Shown here: in pieces, positions 8,085 to 15,321 of the stretch
Layout: each line of letters starts with the position of its first letter
Position numbering within the stretch: position 1 is the stretch's first letter
Source of the DNA: Candidatus Cellulosilyticum pullistercoris
Lineage (GTDB): Bacteria > Bacillota > Clostridia > Lachnospirales > Cellulosilyticaceae
DNA: 23,322 nt
Direction of reading: 5' to 3'
NCBI GenBank assembly: GCA_018883705.1
Contig: JAHLFQ010000253.1
Span: 1 to 23,322 of the forward strand
Made by a program: the position numbers and the translations under genes
Notes under the pieces: generated by a model
What the model saw: the letters and a program-made list of their open reading frames with translations, nothing else
Database searches by the model: none
Told to the model about the DNA's origin: nothing

Positions 8085-8783
8085 ATGATAAAAGATCAGC
8101 TTAAAGAAATAAAAAAACAGATTAAAGAGGCGGCGAAGAAGTCAGCAAGAACAGAAGAAGATATTACATTAATTGCAGTGTCTAAAACGTATCCTGTTAC
8201 AGCTATTCAAGAAGCTATGTTAGAAGGATGTATGGATTTTGGCGAAAATCATGTGCAAGAGCTTATGAGTAAAGTTGAAGCAATCAAAGAAAACGTAAAC
8301 TGGCATCTGATTGGACATTTGCAAACCAATAAAGTAAAATATGTTATTGGAAAGACAGCACTGATTCATTCAGTAGATAGCCTTAAATTAGCAGAAGAAA
8401 TAGAAAAGCAGTCTGCTAAGAAAGGGATTGTCACAAATATTTTAGTAGAGGTTAATGTGGCAGATGAAGCCACTAAATATGGGTTTAAGTTAGATGAAGT
8501 AATAGAAGTTATGAAGATTCTAAATACCATGCCACATATTAAGGTAAAAGGTCTGATGACTGTTGCACCATTTGTAGAAAATCCAGAAAAAAACAGACCC
8601 ATTTTTAGGAAACTTTATGAATTATCGGTTGACATACAAAAGCAAAAGCTTGATAATATAAGTACTAATATCTTATCAATGGGAATGAGCAATGACTATC
8701 AAATAGCTATTGAAGAAGGTGCGACAATGGTACGCATAGGAACAGCTATTTTTGGCAATAGAGATTATAGTAAAAAGAACTAA
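8085..8783 (+). CDS. yggS: YggS/YlmE family pyridoxal phosphate homeostasis protein (PLPBP)
   Basis: The family binds PLP as an internal aldimine and helps keep free PLP and amino-acid pools in balance; no enzymatic reaction is firmly assigned. The 232-residue protein is a single TIM barrel of the alanine racemase N-terminal type. The PLP lysine is K34 in LIAVSKTYP. FGENHVQEL, WHLIGHLQTNK, VKGLMTVAP, SMGMSNDYQIAIEEGATMVRIGTAIFG follow in the expected order. It starts 12 bases after the HlyD-like stop and ends 13 bases before sepF. In Bacillus its orthologue ylmE is likewise directly upstream of sepF. Confidence 0.96.
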   Translation: MIKDQLKEIKKQIKEAAKKSARTEEDITLIAVSKTYPVTAIQEAMLEGCMDFGENHVQELMSKVEAIKENVNWHLIGHLQTNKVKYVIGKTALIHSVDSLKLAEEIEKQSAKKGIVTNILVEVNVADEATKYGFKLDEVIEVMKILNTMPHIKVKGLMTVAPFVENPEKNRPIFRKLYELSVDIQKQKLDNISTNILSMGMSNDYQIAIEEGATMVRIGTAIFGNRDYSKKN

Positions 8784-8796
8784 GGAGGAATAAAGT

Positions 8797-9243
8797 ATGA
8801 GTGGATTTATGTCTAAATTTAAAAATATTTTTGTGCCAGAGGATGAGTACGATGATGATGATTATGAAGAAATGGAAGAAGAGCAAGAAGTAACATCTAG
8901 AACAAGTATGCATACTGCTCATCCTGCACCTATGACAGTTCCTAAAGTTGTTTCTTTAAATCAACCAAATAGAATGGAGTTACTCAATTTCACCATGTTG
9001 AGCTATGATATGACAGGGGAGATTTGTGGCTATATTAAAAATAAAAAACCTATTATTGTTAATATGGAAAAGTTAGTACCTCATGAAATGCAACGTGCCG
9101 TAGATTATTTAACAGGTGCATGCTTTGCCTTAAATGGAACAGTTGAAAAGGTTACAGATAATATTTTCATTTTTGCTCCTGAACATGTTAATATTAATCC
9201 AGAAAAGATTAAACAAAGAACAGGGTTTCCACCAACGATTTAA
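8797..9243 (+). CDS. sepF: Cell division protein SepF
   Basis: SepF anchors FtsZ to the membrane and shapes the division septum. The 148-residue protein has the usual parts: an amphipathic membrane-binding N-terminus (MSGFMSKFKNIF), a variable acidic linker at about 15-32 (nine D or E within DEYDDDDYEEMEEE), and the folded C-terminal domain at about 50-140. That domain contains LLNFTMLSYDMTGEICGYIKNKKPIIVNME and FALNGTVEKVTDNIFIFAP. A strong AAGGAGGA ribosome binding site precedes it. It lies in the conserved yggS-sepF-ylmH-divIVA order. The ylmG (YggT) gene that separates sepF and ylmH in Bacillus is not here. Confidence 0.96.
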   Translation: MSGFMSKFKNIFVPEDEYDDDDYEEMEEEQEVTSRTSMHTAHPAPMTVPKVVSLNQPNRMELLNFTMLSYDMTGEICGYIKNKKPIIVNMEKLVPHEMQRAVDYLTGACFALNGTVEKVTDNIFIFAPEHVNINPEKIKQRTGFPPTI

Positions 9244-9246
9244 GAT

Positions 9247-10026
9247 ATGACAAGAACATATGATCATATTAAAGGTATTGAGGAAAAGCAATTTGTTAGA
9301 ATGATAACAGACTATGTTTATAGAGCAGATAAGCAAAATAGACCTTTTTTTACAGAGTTTTATAATAAAGAGTGGATGGAAAGTATACTCAATCAGTACT
9401 GTTCCAAACAACCTTATGTGAGCTATACTTTTTTTGGTGGATATGAAGGCGCAGAAAGACAAAGATTAGGTGTTACACCTTATGAATTAAGTCATGAGGA
9501 TTTCGGTATAGGTGCCCTTGATATCAAGGTAAAAACAGGACTTGGAAAAGCACTAAGTCATAGGGATTATTTAGGTGCTATTTTAGGGTTAGGTATAGAA
9601 CGTGATAGAATAGGCGATATAATACCCTATGAATTAGGTGCATATGTCATTGTATGTGAAAGTATGATCCCCTATATTAGGAGTCAACTCCTAACAGTGG
9701 GGAGATATCAAAAGGTTACAGTAGAAGAGATTCCATTAAGTCAGCTAACCATTATACAACCCAAAACAAAAGAGGTTAGCACAACTGTAAGTGCACTACG
9801 AATGGATGCCGTAACAGCTGCGGCTTTTGGTTTATCAAGAAGTGAAGCAGCTAAACTCATTCAAGGGGACAAGGCAAGGCGTAATGGTGTATCTGTATCA
9901 TTAAGTGACCTTCTAAAAGAAGGAGATACGATTACATTAAGAGGATATGGTAAAATCAAGCTTAAAACAGTTAATGGTTATACTAAAAAAGAGCGACTTC
10001 ATATTACCATTGAAAAATATGTATAG
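9247..10026 (+). CDS. ylmH: YlmH family S4-domain RNA-binding protein
   Basis: The 259-residue protein has the YlmH layout: an N-terminal region (MTRTYDHIKGIEEKQFVRMITDY), a middle domain with FFGGYEGAERQRLGVTP and HRDYLGAILGLGIERDRIGDI, and a C-terminal S4 RNA-binding domain at about 182-240 (AFGLSRSEAAKLIQGDKARRNG...LKEGDTITLRGYGKIKL). YlmH is linked to ribosome-associated quality control, where it acts on 50S subunits carrying stalled tRNA; that role is known from Bacillus, not shown here. The start is three bases after the sepF stop with no recognisable Shine-Dalgarno, so translation probably depends on coupling to sepF. ATG 9247 fits the family N-terminus. Confidence 0.93.
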   Translation: MTRTYDHIKGIEEKQFVRMITDYVYRADKQNRPFFTEFYNKEWMESILNQYCSKQPYVSYTFFGGYEGAERQRLGVTPYELSHEDFGIGALDIKVKTGLGKALSHRDYLGAILGLGIERDRIGDIIPYELGAYVIVCESMIPYIRSQLLTVGRYQKVTVEEIPLSQLTIIQPKTKEVSTTVSALRMDAVTAAAFGLSRSEAAKLIQGDKARRNGVSVSLSDLLKEGDTITLRGYGKIKLKTVNGYTKKERLHITIEKYV

Positions 10027-10037
10027 GAGGACTTAGG

Positions 10038-10688
10038 ATGTTATCAATAGTAGATATACAAAATAAGGAATTTAAAAAGAATAAAATTGGTGGTTATAAT
10101 ATTGAAGAGGTTAATGATTATTTAGAGCAAATTATCAAATCCTATCAAGAGATGCTAAATGAAAATTATGCTTTAAAAGATAAAGTTAATGTCTTAAATG
10201 AAAGTGTACAATATTATCGTACAATGGAATCTACTATACAAAATGTGCTTGTTTTAGCAGATAAAACAGCACAAGATATAAAAGCAGCCGCCTATGAAAA
10301 AGCTGAACAAATTAAAAAAGAAGCAGATGAACGTGCTGAAAAAATTACATTATTAGCAGAAGAGCGTGTCGCTAGAGTGATTGATCAAGGTAGGCAAGAG
10401 GCTTATCATTTAGGTCAAAGGGTTGAAGAAGCAAAAAGACAGTATTTGACGTATAAAACACAGTTCAAACAACTCGTGCAAACACAAATGGATTTTCTTG
10501 AACAAGGAGATGAACGCATGACAGCGATTCAAGAGGAGTTATCTCATGCGTTTTTAAAAATTCAAGAAGAAGCGACTATTAAGGAAGAGGAAGAACAAGC
10601 TCAAGTAGCTGATGAAGTAGCTAGTACAGAGGAAGAAGTCTTTTATACAAAAGCCTATATGCCGCTTGTTAAAGATGAAGTAGAGTAA
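10038..10688 (+). CDS. divIVA: DivIVA family cell pole/division protein
   Basis: DivIVA coiled coils collect at negatively curved membrane (poles and septa) and recruit partners for division, pole organisation and sporulation. The 216-residue protein opens with IVDIQNKEFKKNKIGGYNIEEVNDYLEQI, the family's N-terminal domain, followed by a long coiled coil (about 33-180, KAEQIKKEADERAEKI and similar heptads) and an acidic tail. The residues matching the membrane-inserting F17-R18 of Bacillus are altered: the local sequence is KIGGY rather than FRGY, with one extra residue. An AGGAGG site overlaps the ylmH stop codon. It ends the division cluster; a terminator follows. Confidence 0.93.
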   Translation: MLSIVDIQNKEFKKNKIGGYNIEEVNDYLEQIIKSYQEMLNENYALKDKVNVLNESVQYYRTMESTIQNVLVLADKTAQDIKAAAYEKAEQIKKEADERAEKITLLAEERVARVIDQGRQEAYHLGQRVEEAKRQYLTYKTQFKQLVQTQMDFLEQGDERMTAIQEELSHAFLKIQEEATIKEEEEQAQVADEVASTEEEVFYTKAYMPLVKDEVE

Positions 10689-10744
10689 TTACAGAAGCAA
10701 TATTTTTTTAGCTAAATGGGTAATACTAAAATTAATACATAGTT

Positions 10745-10771
10745 AAAACGTGCTATTGTAGCACGTTTTTT
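10745..10771 (+). terminator. Intrinsic terminator between divIVA and lspA
   Basis: AAAACGTGCTA and TAGCACGTTTT form a perfect 11-bp stem with a three-base TTG loop, followed by T's. It ends only 20 bases before the lspA ATG, and its last T's are nine bases before the lspA AAGGAGG. There is no room for a promoter after it, so lspA needs read-through or a start upstream of the hairpin. Confidence 0.9.
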
Positions 10772-10791
10772 GCTAGGTAAAAGGAGGAAAT

Positions 10792-11304
10792 ATGAACATG
10801 ATAATGATAGCCTGCATCATCGTTTTAGTGGGCATAGATCAGCTTACAAAAGTGTGGGCAGTTAATACTTTAGGAAACGGAATGGATATTAAGTTATGGG
10901 AAGGTGTATTTCATTTTCATTATATATCCAATTATGGTGCTGCATGGGGTATTTTGAGTGGTAAAAAGCTTTTTTTAATTGGGTTAACTTCACTGATTAT
11001 TATAGGCATGATTTGGTATATAAGGAAACTACCTCATACAGTTTGGGGAAAGTGGAGCAGAGTTGCTTTTGTACTGATTATAGGTGGGGCTATTGGTAAT
11101 TTAATTGACCGTCTTTTTTTAGGATACGTGAGAGATTTCCTTTATTTTATTCTAATTGATTTCCCTATTTTCAATGTGGCTGATATTTTGGTAGTTGTAG
11201 GTGTTGGATTATTAATGATTGTAATGCTTTTTGGTGAATTAGAAGAAAGTAAAAAGGAAAATAATGAGGTAGGTAAGTCATGTCAGAAAGTATCAAACGA
11301 GTAG
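10792..11304 (+). CDS. lspA: Lipoprotein signal peptidase (signal peptidase II)
   Basis: LspA is a membrane aspartyl protease that cuts the signal peptide from lipoproteins after lipidation. The 170-residue protein has four hydrophobic segments. Conserved boxes are DQLTK (16-20), NYGAAWGIL (47-55), GNLIDRLFLGYVRDF (102-116) and FNVADI (127-132). D115 and D131 fit the catalytic pair by spacing pattern; D106 is the other conserved aspartate. The C-terminus has a short charged extension (EESKKENNEVGKSCQKVSNE) whose codons overlap the rluD start by 25 bases. A strong AAGGAGG precedes ATG. The lspA-rluD-pyrR order is common in Firmicutes. Confidence 0.97.
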   Translation: MNMIMIACIIVLVGIDQLTKVWAVNTLGNGMDIKLWEGVFHFHYISNYGAAWGILSGKKLFLIGLTSLIIIGMIWYIRKLPHTVWGKWSRVAFVLIIGGAIGNLIDRLFLGYVRDFLYFILIDFPIFNVADILVVVGVGLLMIVMLFGELEESKKENNEVGKSCQKVSNE

Positions 11305-12194
11305 TGGAAGAACAGGCAGGTATAAGATTAGATAAGTATTTAGCACAAAATCTAACGGATTATACACGTTCTTTTTTACAGAAACAAATTGAACAAGAAA
11401 GAGTTAGGGTGAATGGAAAAGTTGTAGGATGTAAGTACCAGGTTAAATTAAATGATGAAATTGAAATTATCATTCCAGATCCGGTGGAAGTTGATATTGT
11501 AGCTGAAGACATTCCAATAGAAATTGTTTATGAAGATGATGACCTTATGGTCATTAATAAGCCACAAGACATGGTGGTTCATCCAGCACCAGGAAATTAC
11601 ACAGGAACCCTTGTTAATGCTTTACTTTATCATTGTAAAGATCAGTTATCAGGAATCAATGGAGAAATTAGACCTGGTATTGTACATCGAATTGATAAAG
11701 ATACATCAGGATTATTAATGATTGCTAAAAATGATAAAGCTCATCTTGGATTATCTGAGATGCTTAAAACCCATGATATCATACGTAAGTATCATGCGAT
11801 TGTCTATGGAAGTTTTAAAGAAAATGAAGGAACTGTTGAATTACCAATAGGAAGATCACCACAAGATCGAAAAAAAATGGCGATTGTTCAAGATGGACGT
11901 TATGCTAAGACAGATTATCGTGTGATAGAACGCTTTAAGAACTTTACCCATATAGAATTAACCCTTCATACAGGACGTACACATCAAATTCGTGTGCATA
12001 TGAAAGCAATCGGACATCCATTATTAGGAGATCCAGTCTATGGTCCAACAAAAAGTATGTTTGGTCTTAATAAACAAATGCTTCATGCTAAAGTATTAGG
12101 GTTCATACATCCTATTTCAGGAGAAAAGCTTTATTTTGAAAGTGAGTTGCCATCATATTTTATAAGCGTCATTGACAGACTTAGAAAACTATGA
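11280..12194 (+). CDS. RluD-family 23S rRNA pseudouridine synthase
   Basis: The enzyme converts specific uridines of 23S rRNA to pseudouridine. The 304-residue protein has an N-terminal S4 domain (about 14-70, IRLDKYLAQNLTDYTRSFLQKQIEQERVRVNG) and the RluA-type catalytic domain. Motif II is GIVHRIDKDTSGLLM with catalytic D139, and ALHTGRTHQIRVHM-like sequence (LTLHTGRTHQIRVH) and GHPLLGDPVYG follow. It corresponds to Bacillus YlyB, found in the same place between lspA and pyrR; whether it has RluD's exact target sites is not shown. The start lies 25 bases inside lspA in another frame, with GAGGTAGG as the ribosome binding site. The -35 box of the pyrR promoter seems to lie in its last codons. 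Confidence 0.95.
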   Translation: MSESIKRVVEEQAGIRLDKYLAQNLTDYTRSFLQKQIEQERVRVNGKVVGCKYQVKLNDEIEIIIPDPVEVDIVAEDIPIEIVYEDDDLMVINKPQDMVVHPAPGNYTGTLVNALLYHCKDQLSGINGEIRPGIVHRIDKDTSGLLMIAKNDKAHLGLSEMLKTHDIIRKYHAIVYGSFKENEGTVELPIGRSPQDRKKMAIVQDGRYAKTDYRVIERFKNFTHIELTLHTGRTHQIRVHMKAIGHPLLGDPVYGPTKSMFGLNKQMLHAKVLGFIHPISGEKLYFESELPSYFISVIDRLRKL

Positions 12195-12200
12195 GAATAT
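12172..12200 (+). promoter_or_regulatory. Candidate sigma-A promoter of pyrR
   Basis: A perfect TTGACA lies inside the end of the upstream gene, with GAATAT 17 bases on (3/6, but preceded by a TG in the extended position). The predicted start, near 12207, is just before the PyrR-binding stem, as expected for an attenuated leader. Confidence 0.45.
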
Positions 12201-12210
12201 AGGAAGAAGA

Positions 12211-12297
12211 ATTCCTTTAAACTAGTCCGAGAGGCTAAGAAGGATATACAAATGGGATATTGTATGTCTAAAGGCTTTCTTAGGAAAGCCTTTTTTT
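12211..12297 (+). promoter_or_regulatory. PyrR-responsive transcription attenuator in the pyrR leader
   Basis: All three alternative structures are visible. The PyrR-binding hairpin has AGTCC-GAGA-GGCT at 12224-12236 on a lower stem TCCTT/AAGGA (12213-12217 with 12240-12244). The loop is one base shorter than the Bacillus consensus as I recall it. The antiterminator pairs CTAAGAAGG (12235-12243) with CTTTCTTAG (12275-12283) and encloses a small hairpin ATACAA/TTGTAT. The terminator is AAAGGCTTTC/GAAAGCCTTT (12270-12293) with a seven-T run to 12297. With UMP, PyrR binds the first hairpin, prevents the antiterminator and lets the terminator form. So pyrR would be repressed when pyrimidines are plentiful. 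Confidence 0.92.
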
Positions 12298-12366
12298 ATT
12301 AGTGATTACAATTGAGATGATAATGAGATATGAAATGATAAACAAGAAGATGTAGGAGGTTATGCA

Positions 12367-12915
12367 ATGAATGGCAAGAAAGTATTAATGGATGAAGCAG
12401 CGATGAATCGTGCGCTCACTCGTATTGCACATGAAATTATTGAAGCGAATAAAGGTGCAAATGATCTAGTATTAGTAGGAATTGAAACAAGAGGTGTACC
12501 AATCGCAAAAGTTTTAGCAAGTAAGATTAAGGAAATTGAAAAAAGTGAAGTACCTGTAGAAAGTATCAATATTACTTTTTATAGAGATGATCTAGAAAAG
12601 AAGTTTGAACAACCTGTTATGGGAGAACGTTCATTTGATGCAGACATCAATAATAAAGGGGTTATCTTAGTAGATGATGTTATTTTTACAGGGAGAACAG
12701 TACGTGCTGCTATGGATGCTCTAATGGATAATGGTAGACCAAGTTTTATTAAACTTGCTACGCTGATTGATCGTGGACATAGAGAATTACCTATTAGACC
12801 TGATTTTGTTGGAAAGAATATTCCGACATCTCGTATGGAAATTGTGAATGTTCATTTGGATGTAGTAGATGGAGAAAATGTTGTCTTATTAGATAGTAAA
12901 TCATCAATCATATAG
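12367..12915 (+). CDS. pyrR: Bifunctional PyrR: pyr mRNA-binding attenuation regulator / uracil phosphoribosyltransferase
   Basis: PyrR binds the conserved leader hairpin of pyrimidine genes when UMP is high and causes transcription to stop early; many PyrR proteins also make UMP from uracil and PRPP. The 182-residue protein has the type I phosphoribosyltransferase fold with the PRPP loop VILVDDVIFTGRT at 99-111. Other conserved blocks are LVGIETRGVPIAKVLA (35-51), ITFYRDDL (69-76) and ATLIDRGHRELPIRPDFVGKN. An AGGAGG ribosome binding site lies nine bases before ATG. It is alone: a strong terminator follows, and no pyr biosynthetic gene is in the window. It probably controls itself here and other pyr genes in trans. 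Confidence 0.97.
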   Translation: MNGKKVLMDEAAMNRALTRIAHEIIEANKGANDLVLVGIETRGVPIAKVLASKIKEIEKSEVPVESINITFYRDDLEKKFEQPVMGERSFDADINNKGVILVDDVIFTGRTVRAAMDALMDNGRPSFIKLATLIDRGHRELPIRPDFVGKNIPTSRMEIVNVHLDVVDGENVVLLDSKSSII

Positions 12916-12922
12916 ACTAGGA

Positions 12923-12960
12923 AATAAAAAACTATAGATGATCGTCTATAGTTTTTTATT
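12923..12960 (+). terminator. Intrinsic terminator after pyrR, symmetric
   Basis: A perfect 16-bp inverted repeat (AATAAAAAACTATAGA and its complement) surrounds the loop TGATCG. Flanking A and T runs let it act in either direction. Confidence 0.9.
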
Positions 12961-13026
12961 TATGTAGGTTTATTCATTAAATGACTTATTTAAAAGTACA
13001 AGAAAATACATAAAAATGAAATTATA

Positions 13027-13055
13027 TAGACATTAAAAGTCATTTTAGTTATAAT
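13027..13055 (+). promoter_or_regulatory. Sigma-A promoter of xerD
   Basis: TAGACA (5/6) and a perfect TATAAT are 17 bases apart, the best housekeeping promoter in the window. The predicted start near 13062 is 35 bases before the chosen xerD ATG. Confidence 0.75.
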
Positions 13056-13096
13056 AGAATTAACTAAGAATTATGTCGGGTCAAAGGGGAATAGAT

Positions 13097-13987
13097 ATGG
13101 AGGAGAATATTACATCATTTTTGTATTATTTGGAACATATAAAAGGAGCTTCTAATAATACGGTTCAATCCTATGAAAGAGATTTAAAATATCTAGAAAT
13201 ATATCTAAAAAATAAAAGACAAGCAAAGATAGACCAATTAGAAGAAGCCGATATTGAAGCTTATTTAGAGGATTTAAAAATAAATCATAAATCAGCAGCT
13301 ACTATATCACGTACACTGGCAGCTATTCGTGCTTTTTATCAATACTTAGTAAAAGAAAATAAATTGAGTGAAAACCCTGCAAAGAGAATTGCACTACCTA
13401 AAATTGAAAAAAAAGCACCACGTATTTTATCACAAGAGCAAATTACCTGCTTATTAGAACAACCGAATCGTAAAGATACAAAGGGAATTAGAGATAGAGC
13501 AATGTTAGAACTCTTATATGCAACGGGAATACGTGTATCTGAGTTAATTTCATTAAAGGTAACAGATATTAATTTACAACAAGGGTATATTATATGTCGA
13601 GATTCACAGAAAGAACGTACCATACCAATTGGAAAAACTGCGATTGCAGCATTACAAGTTTATTTAGGGGAAGTAAGACATATTTTGCTAAGAGATAGTA
13701 ATGATAAGACATTATTTGTAAATTGTAATGGCTATCCTATGACACGTCAAGGATTTTGGAAGATTTTGAAAATTTATTCACATGCAGCACATATTAGTGA
13801 GGAAATCACTCCACATATGCTTAGACATTCTTTTGCAGCGCATTTAGTACAAAACGGTGCAAATCTTAAATCGGTACAACAAATGCTTGGACATTCCGAT
13901 ATCTCAACAACACAAGTTTATATGCATCTCAATAAAGAAACTGAAGAATTGATGGATGTTTATCAAAAATCACATCCTCGTGCATAA
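13097..13987 (+). CDS. xerD: Tyrosine recombinase XerD
   Basis: XerD works with XerC at the dif site to resolve chromosome dimers before division. With this start the protein has 296 residues, the usual length. It has an N-terminal SAM-like core-binding domain (about 1-85) and a C-terminal catalytic domain. The catalytic set is complete: R146 (ATGIR), K172 (QKERTIP), H240 and R243 (HMLRH), H266 (LGHSDISTTQ) and the nucleophile Y275 (VYMHL). I chose ATG 13097 (MEENITSFLYYLEHIKG) because AAAGGGG lies seven bases upstream; the earlier in-frame ATG 13073 has no ribosome binding site and sits about 11 bases from the predicted transcript start. As in Bacillus it is upstream of the phosphopentomutase gene, which supports a housekeeping XerD rather than a mobile-element integrase. 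Confidence 0.94.
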   Translation: MEENITSFLYYLEHIKGASNNTVQSYERDLKYLEIYLKNKRQAKIDQLEEADIEAYLEDLKINHKSAATISRTLAAIRAFYQYLVKENKLSENPAKRIALPKIEKKAPRILSQEQITCLLEQPNRKDTKGIRDRAMLELLYATGIRVSELISLKVTDINLQQGYIICRDSQKERTIPIGKTAIAALQVYLGEVRHILLRDSNDKTLFVNCNGYPMTRQGFWKILKIYSHAAHISEEITPHMLRHSFAAHLVQNGANLKSVQQMLGHSDISTTQVYMHLNKETEELMDVYQKSHPRA

Positions 13988-14016
13988 ACTAGGAACTTAA
14001 GGTTCCTAGTTTTTTT
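13986..14016 (+). terminator. Intrinsic terminator after xerD
   Basis: AAACTAGGAAC and GTTCCTAGTTT pair perfectly over 11 bp around TTAAG, and the T-run continues for four more bases. The stem begins within the xerD stop codon. Confidence 0.9.
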
Positions 14017-14065
14017 GATGTCTTTTATTTATCTTAGGGTGAGGATGCAATTTTTTTGTAAAATG

Positions 14066-14074
14066 TGGTACAAT
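14066..14074 (+). promoter_or_regulatory. Candidate extended -10 promoter of deoB-pdp
   Basis: TGGTACAAT gives a TG extension and a 5/6 -10 box. No good -35 is seen 17 bases upstream. It lies between the xerD terminator and deoB and would drive deoB and pdp together. Confidence 0.5.
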
Positions 14075-14127
14075 AATTTTGATATCACATCATGCTAAAA
14101 GACATTTATATTGAGGAAGGTGACAAA

Positions 14128-15297
14128 ATGAAAAGAGCAATTTGGATTGTGTTAGATAGTGTAGGAATAGGTGCAATGCCTGATTCTAAAAACTATGGAG
14201 ATAATGATGTCAATACACTTGAACATGTTTATAAATATACAAATGGTCTATGTCTTGACCAAATGATTTCTTACGGATTAGGAAATATTGAAGGGGTCAA
14301 TGCATTACCAAAAGTGGATGCGCCTAAAGGAAGTTTTGCAAGATTAGGTGAACTTTCAAAAGGTAAAGACACAACAACAGGTCATTGGGAGATGGTAGGT
14401 GTCTTAACAGAAGTACCTTTTCCAACCTATCCAAATGGTTTCCCACCAGAAATAATGGAAGCATTTGAAGAAGCCATTGGTACGAAAACTTTAGGAAATT
14501 GTACAGCATCTGGTACAGCTATTATTGAAGAATTAGGAGAAGAGCATGTAAAAACAGGCTATCCTATCGTGTATACTTCAGCAGATAGTGTATTTCAAAT
14601 CGCAGCACATGAAGGTGTTATTCCACTTGAAAGACTATATGAGATGTGTGAGATAGCAAGAAAACTACTCTCAGGAAAACATGAAGTGGCACGTGTTATT
14701 GCAAGGCCATTCGAAGGAGAAGTAGGTCATTTTACACGTACTTCTAATCGTCGAGACTATGCAATTAGTCCACCAGCACCTAATTTATTAACTTATTGTG
14801 AAGCAGCCCATATTCCAGTGATTGCAGTAGGAAAAATTGAAGATATTTTTAATAAACAAGGTATAACAGAAGCCATTCATACTAAAGACAATGCAGATGG
14901 TATTAAAGTAACCTTAGAATGTATGAATAAGTATAAAGAAGGTCTTATTTTTACAAACTTAGTTGACTTTGATATGAAGTGGGGACATCGTAGGGACGCT
15001 GAAAATTATGGTAAAGGATTAGAAGCTTTTGACAAGGCGCTTCCTGAGATTGTTGCAGCCATGCAAGAAGAGGATATTTTATTTATCACAGCGGATCATG
15101 GATGTGATCCAACTGCACCTGGAACAGATCATACAAGAGAGTATGTTCCTTTACTTGTCATCGGTCAGAATATCAAAGAAGGTGTAGACTTAAAGACAAG
15201 AAAAAGTTTTGCAGATATTGGGCAAACCATTTGCGACTATTTAGGGATACCAAGTTTAAAAATCGGTGAAAGCTTTTTAGAGGCTATTCAGAAATAA
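14128..15297 (+). CDS. deoB: Phosphopentomutase
   Basis: DeoB interconverts (deoxy)ribose-1-phosphate and -5-phosphate, linking nucleoside breakdown to central carbon metabolism. It belongs to the alkaline phosphatase superfamily and needs Mn2+. With the chosen start it has 389 residues. Visible residues are metal ligand D10 (IVLDSVGIGAMPD), the phosphorylated-threonine loop KDTTTGHWEMVG (T82-T84), DFDMKWGHRRD, ITADHGCDPTAPGTDHTREYVPLL. ATG 14128 (MKRAIWIVLD) follows GAAGGTGA at a normal distance; the upstream in-frame ATG 14092 would add 12 residues not seen in the family and lies about where the transcript begins. It is followed 24 bases later by pdp, whose product it uses. Confidence 0.96.
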   Translation: MKRAIWIVLDSVGIGAMPDSKNYGDNDVNTLEHVYKYTNGLCLDQMISYGLGNIEGVNALPKVDAPKGSFARLGELSKGKDTTTGHWEMVGVLTEVPFPTYPNGFPPEIMEAFEEAIGTKTLGNCTASGTAIIEELGEEHVKTGYPIVYTSADSVFQIAAHEGVIPLERLYEMCEIARKLLSGKHEVARVIARPFEGEVGHFTRTSNRRDYAISPPAPNLLTYCEAAHIPVIAVGKIEDIFNKQGITEAIHTKDNADGIKVTLECMNKYKEGLIFTNLVDFDMKWGHRRDAENYGKGLEAFDKALPEIVAAMQEEDILFITADHGCDPTAPGTDHTREYVPLLVIGQNIKEGVDLKTRKSFADIGQTICDYLGIPSLKIGESFLEAIQK

Positions 15298-15321
15298 ACG
15301 ATAAAAGGTAGGTGAGCGCTT

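Noticed and set aside
11524..11718. A 64-codon + strand open frame inside the RluD-family gene
   Set aside because: It is in another frame within a conserved catalytic domain and its product shows no known motif.
13073..13096. Earlier in-frame ATG for xerD
   Set aside because: It has no ribosome binding site, lies very close to the predicted transcript start and adds residues not typical of XerD.
13097..13987. Tyrosine recombinase as a sign of an integrated mobile element
   Set aside because: Length, catalytic residues and the conserved xerD-deoB neighbourhood point to housekeeping XerD. No attachment repeats or phage-like genes are nearby.
14092..14127. Earlier in-frame ATG for deoB
   Set aside because: The extra 12 residues precede the conserved start of the phosphopentomutase fold, and a good ribosome binding site lies before ATG 14128.
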